Assembly (NCBI GenBank): GCA_013139935.1
Contig: WSZX01000033.1
Span: forward strand, 1 to 11,085
DNA from: Ardenticatenales bacterium
Lineage (GTDB): Bacteria; Chloroflexota; Anaerolineae; Promineifilales; UBA4811
DNA: 11,085 nt
Direction: 5' to 3'
In this document: positions 7,364-11,085 of the stretch, in pieces
How the letters are laid out: the number at the start of each line of letters is the position of its first letter
Numbering within the stretch: position 1 is the stretch's first letter
Made by a program: the position numbers and the translations under genes
The notes under the pieces: model-generated
Databases searched by the model: none
What the model was told of the DNA's origin: nothing
What the model saw: the letters and a program-made list of their open reading frames with translations, nothing else

Positions 7364-7385
7364 GTTCAGACAAGAGTTCGGACAA
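7364..7385. repeat. Two direct copies of GTTCRGACAA
   Basis: GTTCAGACAA at 7364-7373 and GTTCGGACAA at 7376-7385 start 12 bp apart, close to one helical turn. The core TTCGGACA (7377-7384) recurs inverted as TGTCCGAA at 7482-7489, just upstream of the GH1 -35 box. This resembles a set of transcription-factor half-sites. No regulator gene lies beside it in the window. Confidence 0.35.
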
Positions 7386-7426
7386 TCATCATTTTCCGCC
7401 TACCGGCCGGCTAAGGAGGCAAGCGG

Positions 7427-7450
7427 GGGGGGTGGGTGCACCCACCCCCC
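7427..7450. repeat. Perfect 24-bp G/C-rich palindrome
   Basis: The left arm GGGGGGTGGGTG (7427-7438) is exactly repeated as its reverse complement in 7439-7450, with no spacer. One strand is a G-run array and the other a C-run array. No T-tract follows on either strand, so it does not have the form of an intrinsic terminator. It sits about 55 bp upstream of the GH1 -35 box. It could be an operator for a dimeric protein, a cruciform-forming site, or an incidental G-tract. Confidence 0.6.
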
Positions 7451-7504
7451 AATCCCTTGACATGGTCGCAAAAACAGCTTGTGTCCGAAGCCTAGTGACA
7501 CTGA

Positions 7505-7533
7505 TTGACCCGGACTGCGGCGTGTGGTACAGT
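7505..7533 (+). promoter_or_regulatory. Candidate sigma70-type promoter of the GH1 gene cluster
   Basis: TTGACC (7505-7510) is followed after exactly 17 nt by TACAGT (7528-7533). This matches the -35 consensus at 5 of 6 positions and the -10 at 4 of 6. Transcription would start near 7540, giving a leader of about 40 nt before the ATG at 7581. The inverted TGTCCGAA octamer ends 15 bp upstream of the -35, a plausible activator position. Confidence 0.45.
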
Positions 7534-7580
7534 TGTTCCAACAGATGGCTTGACCGGTGCGATGCCGGGACCCGAGAGAT

Positions 7581-8915
7581 ATGATGCTAAAGGCCACCTT
7601 CTGTTTCCCAAGAGACTTTCGCTGGGGCACCGCGACCAGCAGTCATCAGGTCGAAGGAAATAACACCAACAACGACTGGTGGGCTTGGGAGCAACAACCG
7701 GGCCGGATCGCATACGAGGACAGATCCGGCCGGGCGTGCAATTGGTGGGAAGACGCTGAACGCGACCTGAACCAGGCGGCCGCATTGGGCACAAACGCCC
7801 ATCGCCTATCGATTGAATGGAGCCGTGTTGAACCACGGCCGGGAATCTTTGACCGGAACGTGCTAGACCGCTATCGCCAGATCCTCCAAGCGCTACACGA
7901 GCGAAGCATCGAGCCAATGGTGACGCTGCATCATTTCAGCAACCCCCTCTGGTTGGCCGAAACAGGGGGCTGGGCGCAGGAAACAGTCGTCAACGCTTTT
8001 GAGCGCTACGTTCGCAAAGTGGTGGAGCATCTGGGCGATCTAGTTCCCCTCTGGATCACGATCAATGAGCCGATGGTTTATGTGACTCGGGCATACCTTG
8101 CGGTGGGTCGCTCCTTTCCCCCTGGGAAGAATAGCCCGAGATTGGCAGCCCAGGTCGTGCGCCACATGCTCATGGCACATGCGGCCGCCTATCACGCCAT
8201 ACATGAGCTTCGATCCAACGGCCAGGTGGGTATAGCACGCGCTGTCCGCGTCTTCAAGCCTCCGCGCCCGCGCTCGCTGCTGGACAATTGGGTGACACAG
8301 AAGCTGAGTGCCGTCTACAATGATGCCTTCAATCAGGCGCTAATCACCGGCAAACTCCGGAGGCCGCTTGGGCGCGGCCGTTTGCGCGGACTGGCGCACA
8401 CCTTTGATTTCTTCGGCCTCAACTACCGCACCCTTGAGCGGGTTGGTTTCGGCCCCCGTCGTGCCATCCAACTCCTTGCCCAGCGCCTATCGATCCCCGG
8501 CGCGGAGGCCTCTGTGAACGACTCTGGTGATACCGATCCGCAGGGGCTCCTGGAGGCCATCAAGCTGGCTACCGCCCTCAAACGACCCATCTATATTACC
8601 AGGAGCGGGATACCGGACGAGGACGACCACCAACGGCCGCGCTTTCTCCTGACCCACCTCCGGCGAGTCTGGGCCGCCATCCAGTTCAACATCCCCATCA
8701 TGGGATACTATTACTGGAGCCTGATAGACAGTTTTGAGTGGAATCAAGGATGGCGGGAGAGGTATGGACTGATCGATCTGGACGTTGCCAGCCAGGATCG
8801 CAAACTCCGGCGCAGCGGTGAGTTGTACGGCCGCATCTGTCGCAGCGGATGTATTGATTGGGAAACGGTCGCCGAGTACACACCCGAGTTGCTGGATCAG
8901 ATGTTTCCCGGCTAG
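7581..8915 (+). CDS. Family 1 glycoside hydrolase homologue lacking the catalytic nucleophile
   Basis: 444 aa. Start chosen at ATG 7581 (the ATG at 7584 is equally possible, with GAGAG at 7574-7578); a GTG at 7557 would add eight unconserved residues. It is a full-length GH1 (beta-glucosidase-like TIM barrel): RWGTATSSHQVEG at the N-terminus with Gln23, HHF with His118, TINEP with acid/base Glu163, FGLNY (Asn281, Tyr282), and YWSLIDSFEW with Trp379, Glu386 and Trp387 of the aglycone/glycone pocket. The nucleophile motif, normally (I/V)TENG, reads ITRSG, with Arg341 (AGG, 8601-8603) in place of Glu. Normal retaining hydrolysis should therefore be lost, although the rest of the pocket is intact and the frame is open. 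There is no signal peptide, so the protein is cytoplasmic. It may be a sugar-binding pseudoenzyme or carry out altered chemistry. It is first in a likely operon with the 7TM-GAF and LysM genes. Confidence 0.92.
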   Translation: MMLKATFCFPRDFRWGTATSSHQVEGNNTNNDWWAWEQQPGRIAYEDRSGRACNWWEDAERDLNQAAALGTNAHRLSIEWSRVEPRPGIFDRNVLDRYRQILQALHERSIEPMVTLHHFSNPLWLAETGGWAQETVVNAFERYVRKVVEHLGDLVPLWITINEPMVYVTRAYLAVGRSFPPGKNSPRLAAQVVRHMLMAHAAAYHAIHELRSNGQVGIARAVRVFKPPRPRSLLDNWVTQKLSAVYNDAFNQALITGKLRRPLGRGRLRGLAHTFDFFGLNYRTLERVGFGPRRAIQLLAQRLSIPGAEASVNDSGDTDPQGLLEAIKLATALKRPIYITRSGIPDEDDHQRPRFLLTHLRRVWAAIQFNIPIMGYYYWSLIDSFEWNQGWRERYGLIDLDVASQDRKLRRSGELYGRICRSGCIDWETVAEYTPELLDQMFPG

Positions 8916-8943
8916 AGTTGCGGGATAGTTGGATTCGAGCGCC

Positions 8944-10500
8944 ATGACGCCACTCCTGAGCCAGACCGTCGAGTTCTTTAGCCAGTACCCCGGCAGTCTG
9001 ATCTACCATTTCGGGGTTCTGTTTGCCATAGAAGCAACTCTGGGCATTGCCCTGGGGTACCGGCAGCGACCGGCCGTCCGGCGCATCGCGCTGGCAGCCG
9101 GTGGAATGCTTGCCGGCCGCCTGCTGTTGATGGTTCTTGCCCTGCTGGCCTCGCAACGGCTGATCGCCCACCCGGCTGCAATCTGGCCTCCCTTGGAGCG
9201 CGCGGTGGACGCGATTGGGGTATGGCTGCTCGTCTGGGCTTTACTGCCGCTGTTTGACAATAGACCGCAACACGGAGATGTGGTCGCCGGCGGGGTATCG
9301 CTGCTCTTGCTGGTTCTCTATCTCTTTTTTGCGGTCGCCTGGTATACGAAAGCAAAAGCCGGGGCCATCTACAGCGGCACCATCCAGGAGACCGCCTGGG
9401 AGGCAATCCAATTGGGGATATTGGGGGCGGCCGGCATCTACACGCTCTTTGATCGACGGGGAGACTGGACCCTGCGGCTGGGAATCTTTTCCGTGCTCTT
9501 GGCCGCCCACTTTGCTCAACTCGGCTGGGCGTTGCCAGAGGAGAACACAGCCGGTTGGGCACGGTTGGGACAATTGATTGCTTTTCCGTTGTTGACCGTG
9601 AGTACCTACCGTCTGGTCATTGCAGAACTGCGGAGGGATGCTGTGAGTCAGCCCCCCAAGCCAGTGGCGAATATTCTAGAACAGGCCAAACAGGTTGGCT
9701 CGATTGCCGCCACCATGGATGAGGCATCGATTGCCAGAGCTGCCACCGCCGCCATCTCATCCATCACCGACTCCAATGCGGTTGCGTTGCTCGTGCTGGC
9801 AGAGCCGGCTGGCGCAGATTTGCCAGTTGTCCAGTCTGTCAGCTCCATACATCGAGACGGTGAGCCCGTGCCGTGGCCAGAAGGCAGGCTGCGCCGCGAC
9901 GACGCGCCGGCCCTCCGGCGGGCGCTCCACCAAAAGCGGGACTATCTTCTTCGCCCTGGGGGGGCAGATGACCCCTCCCGCCTGTCGCTGCTGATGCAAC
10001 TCTTGCCAGAGACCCCTCTCAAGACCCGGCTCGAGTCTGCCCTGGTAATCCAGCCCATCTACTGGGAGAAGCAGTGTCTGGCGGTGCTGCTGGTGCAGCC
10101 GACCGCCGGTTCAGCCGAGTGGCCAGCCAACAAACGCCGGCTCCTCGACACGCTAGCAGGGCAAGTGGCGGCCGCGCTCGCCCATGGTCGCACCCACCTC
10201 CGGTTGCAGGAACAGGCAGCTCAACTTGCCGAGCAACTGGAACGTGCCAAGCCAGGCACTGACGAGCAAGTGGTCCAGTTGAAGGCTGACCTGGACGAGG
10301 CACGGCAGGTGGGGCGGAGATTGGCAGGCCAATTGGATGCAACGCGGCAACAGGTCGCCAGCACGCACGGGGATGTCAACAGGCTGACCGCCCTGCTGGA
10401 GGATCAAGCTGAACGGGCGAAGAAAGCGAATAGGGATCAGCAAGACACCATTGCCGCGCTCCAGAGACAAATGAGCCGGTTGGCGCCCGATGCGGAATAG
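8944..10500 (+). CDS. Seven-TM, GAF and coiled-coil putative sensor protein
   Basis: 518 aa from ATG 8944, 28 bp after the GH1 stop; a TTG at 8929 would add five residues. No strong Shine-Dalgarno is visible. Residues about 15-227 contain seven hydrophobic segments (approximately 16-39, 46-70, 88-104, 113-134, 154-168, 178-196, 207-226). Residues about 245-418 look like a GAF domain: helix ILEQAKQVGSIAATMDEASI, then AVALLVL, the strand-rich middle, and 'LESALVIQPIYWEKQCLAVLLV' split by a turn, closing with a helix (LLDTLAGQVAAALAHGR). Residues about 420-515 are a Gln/Glu/Ala-rich coiled coil. No histidine-kinase, GGDEF or phosphatase domain follows. The layout resembles the N-terminal half of a Chloroflexota sensor kinase, so the output may reside in a partner protein. 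The ligand is unknown. The domain calls are from pattern only; the GAF assignment is likely but not certain. Confidence 0.8.
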   Translation: MTPLLSQTVEFFSQYPGSLIYHFGVLFAIEATLGIALGYRQRPAVRRIALAAGGMLAGRLLLMVLALLASQRLIAHPAAIWPPLERAVDAIGVWLLVWALLPLFDNRPQHGDVVAGGVSLLLLVLYLFFAVAWYTKAKAGAIYSGTIQETAWEAIQLGILGAAGIYTLFDRRGDWTLRLGIFSVLLAAHFAQLGWALPEENTAGWARLGQLIAFPLLTVSTYRLVIAELRRDAVSQPPKPVANILEQAKQVGSIAATMDEASIARAATAAISSITDSNAVALLVLAEPAGADLPVVQSVSSIHRDGEPVPWPEGRLRRDDAPALRRALHQKRDYLLRPGGADDPSRLSLLMQLLPETPLKTRLESALVIQPIYWEKQCLAVLLVQPTAGSAEWPANKRRLLDTLAGQVAAALAHGRTHLRLQEQAAQLAEQLERAKPGTDEQVVQLKADLDEARQVGRRLAGQLDATRQQVASTHGDVNRLTALLEDQAERAKKANRDQQDTIAALQRQMSRLAPDAE

Positions 10501-10522
10501 GTCGCAGACGGAAACTCTACCC

Positions 10523-11085
10523 ATGGAAAGCGTGGCGCAAAGAGGTGGGGATTCCCGCCGGGCTTGGTCCGGAATTGCCATCGTCATCTCTGTCTCCTTG
10601 ACCATTCTCGGTGGCCTGTTGCTGGCCAGGTTGGACTCTGATCAGGGTACGCCGGGCTCCTCAGTGCGGACCGCTCCGGCTACGGCCTCCCCGATGCCGA
10701 CACTGATCATAGTGCTCCTTCCCTCACCGGAGGTCAGTCCAACTGGGACGCCGTCGCCCACCTCAAGGCCCAAACCATCCGCTACTCCCCAACCCAGCCC
10801 GGTACCGAGCGTCGTCGAGGAACAGTGCACGCCGCCGCCCGGTTGGATACTCTATACAGTCCGTTCTGGCGATACCTTGCACTCGTTGTCCATCCGCGAT
10901 GGTACCAGCGTAGGCGCGATCATCGCAGCCAATTGCTTGACTACTGAGGACCTGAGCGAGGGCGACCTGCTCCATCTTCCTTCCCCTCCATCACCCCAGC
11001 CCACACCGTGCAGCGGTCCACCTCGGAGCTGGGAGCGATATACCGTTCAGCGAGGCGACACGATGTTCTCCCTGGCCACCGGACG
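10523..11085 (+). CDS. Membrane-anchored LysM protein, C-terminus beyond the window
   Basis: The frame from ATG 10523 stays open to the window edge (187 codons), starting 22 bp after the stop of the sensor gene. Only a weak GGAAA precedes it. Residues about 15-36 (AWSGIAIVISVSLTILGGLL) form a single N-terminal membrane anchor or uncleaved signal. Then comes a Pro/Ser/Thr-rich stalk of about 65 residues, a LysM domain at about 109-153 (YTVRSGDTLHSLSIRDGTS), another Pro-rich linker, and the start of a second LysM at about 171 (YTVQRGDTMFSLA). Cys residues at 102, 138 and 163 flank and interrupt the first LysM. Known: LysM modules bind N-acetylglucosamine-containing polymers, typically peptidoglycan. 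Inference: an extracytoplasmic wall-binding protein, perhaps with more LysM repeats or a catalytic domain beyond the edge. It is probably in one operon with the GH1 and 7TM-GAF genes. Confidence 0.85.
   Translation, partial: MESVAQRGGDSRRAWSGIAIVISVSLTILGGLLLARLDSDQGTPGSSVRTAPATASPMPTLIIVLLPSPEVSPTGTPSPTSRPKPSATPQPSPVPSVVEEQCTPPPGWILYTVRSGDTLHSLSIRDGTSVGAIIAANCLTTEDLSEGDLLHLPSPPSPQPTPCSGPPRSWERYTVQRGDTMFSLATG

Larger units (their letters stand above)
6958..7580. other. Divergent intergenic region of 623 bp without a convincing gene
   Basis: It separates the minus-strand kinase operon from the plus-strand GH1 cluster. Short frames of 60-80 codons exist on both strands, but none has a credible start signal, a recognisable domain, or composition like the neighbouring proteins. 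The region contains the candidate kinase promoter (7017-7022), the repeats at 7364-7385, the palindrome at 7427-7450, the inverted octamer at 7482-7489 and the GH1 promoter (7505-7533). About 7060-7360 shows nothing that I recognise. Confidence 0.6.

Noticed and set aside
7073..7385. Short frames on both strands in the intergenic region (80 and 62 codons)
   Set aside because: No Shine-Dalgarno, no domain, composition unlike neighbouring proteins; they overlap each other.
7427..7450. G/C palindrome as a bidirectional terminator
   Set aside because: No T-run on either side, and no convergent genes end here; the flanking operons diverge.
7457..7485. Perfect TTGACA at 7457-7462 as a promoter -35
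   Set aside because: At 16-18 nt downstream the sequence is TTGTGT/TGTGTC/GTGTCC, not a usable -10; the TTGACC-17-TACAGT pair further down is better.

Overview
The window is GC-rich and densely coding. It looks like a chromosomal segment of a Chloroflexota bacterium (Anaerolineae/Caldilineae-like). This rests on gene content only: a LysM plus YkuD protein with a Chloroflexota-style SYGC motif, zinc-ribbon Ser/Thr kinases, a RarA AAA+ protein fused to a methyltransferase-like domain, and a GH1 protein closely resembling Chloroflexota GH1 sequences I remember. There is no rRNA, tRNA, CRISPR array, transposase or phage gene to suggest a mobile element.

Left part, minus strand (1-6957). Reading in the direction of transcription, a kinase operon starts near a TATAAT box at about 7020. 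It encodes a zinc-ribbon/kinase/beta-sandwich/two-TM protein (6957-5128), a soluble kinase with four zinc ribbons (5116-3857), and a RarA/MgsA-type AAA+ ATPase with a C-terminal SAM-methyltransferase-like domain (3814-1559). The genes are 11 and 42 bp apart. After a 223-bp gap comes a secreted triple-LysM L,D-transpeptidase (1335-256). The first 48 codons of a uroporphyrinogen-decarboxylase/methyltransferase-family gene (145-1) run off the left edge.

Middle (6958-7580). This 623-bp divergent intergenic region has no convincing gene. It holds a perfect 24-bp G/C-rich palindrome, paired GTTCRGACAA repeats with an inverted copy, and candidate promoters facing both ways.

Right part, plus strand (7581-11085). 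A family 1 glycoside hydrolase homologue lacks the catalytic nucleophile Glu. It is followed 28 bp later by a 7TM/GAF/coiled-coil putative sensor, and 22 bp after that by a membrane-anchored LysM protein cut by the right edge. The three are probably co-transcribed.

The most notable points are two substitutions at normally invariant catalytic positions in otherwise intact genes: GH1 TENG to TRSG, and RarA Walker A GPPGTGKT to GPPGTRKT. The linkage of two zinc-ribbon kinases to a RarA-methyltransferase fusion is also notable. Kinase control of a replication-stress protein is a hypothesis, not something the sequence proves. The cell envelope is a recurring theme at both ends (LysM and YkuD proteins).
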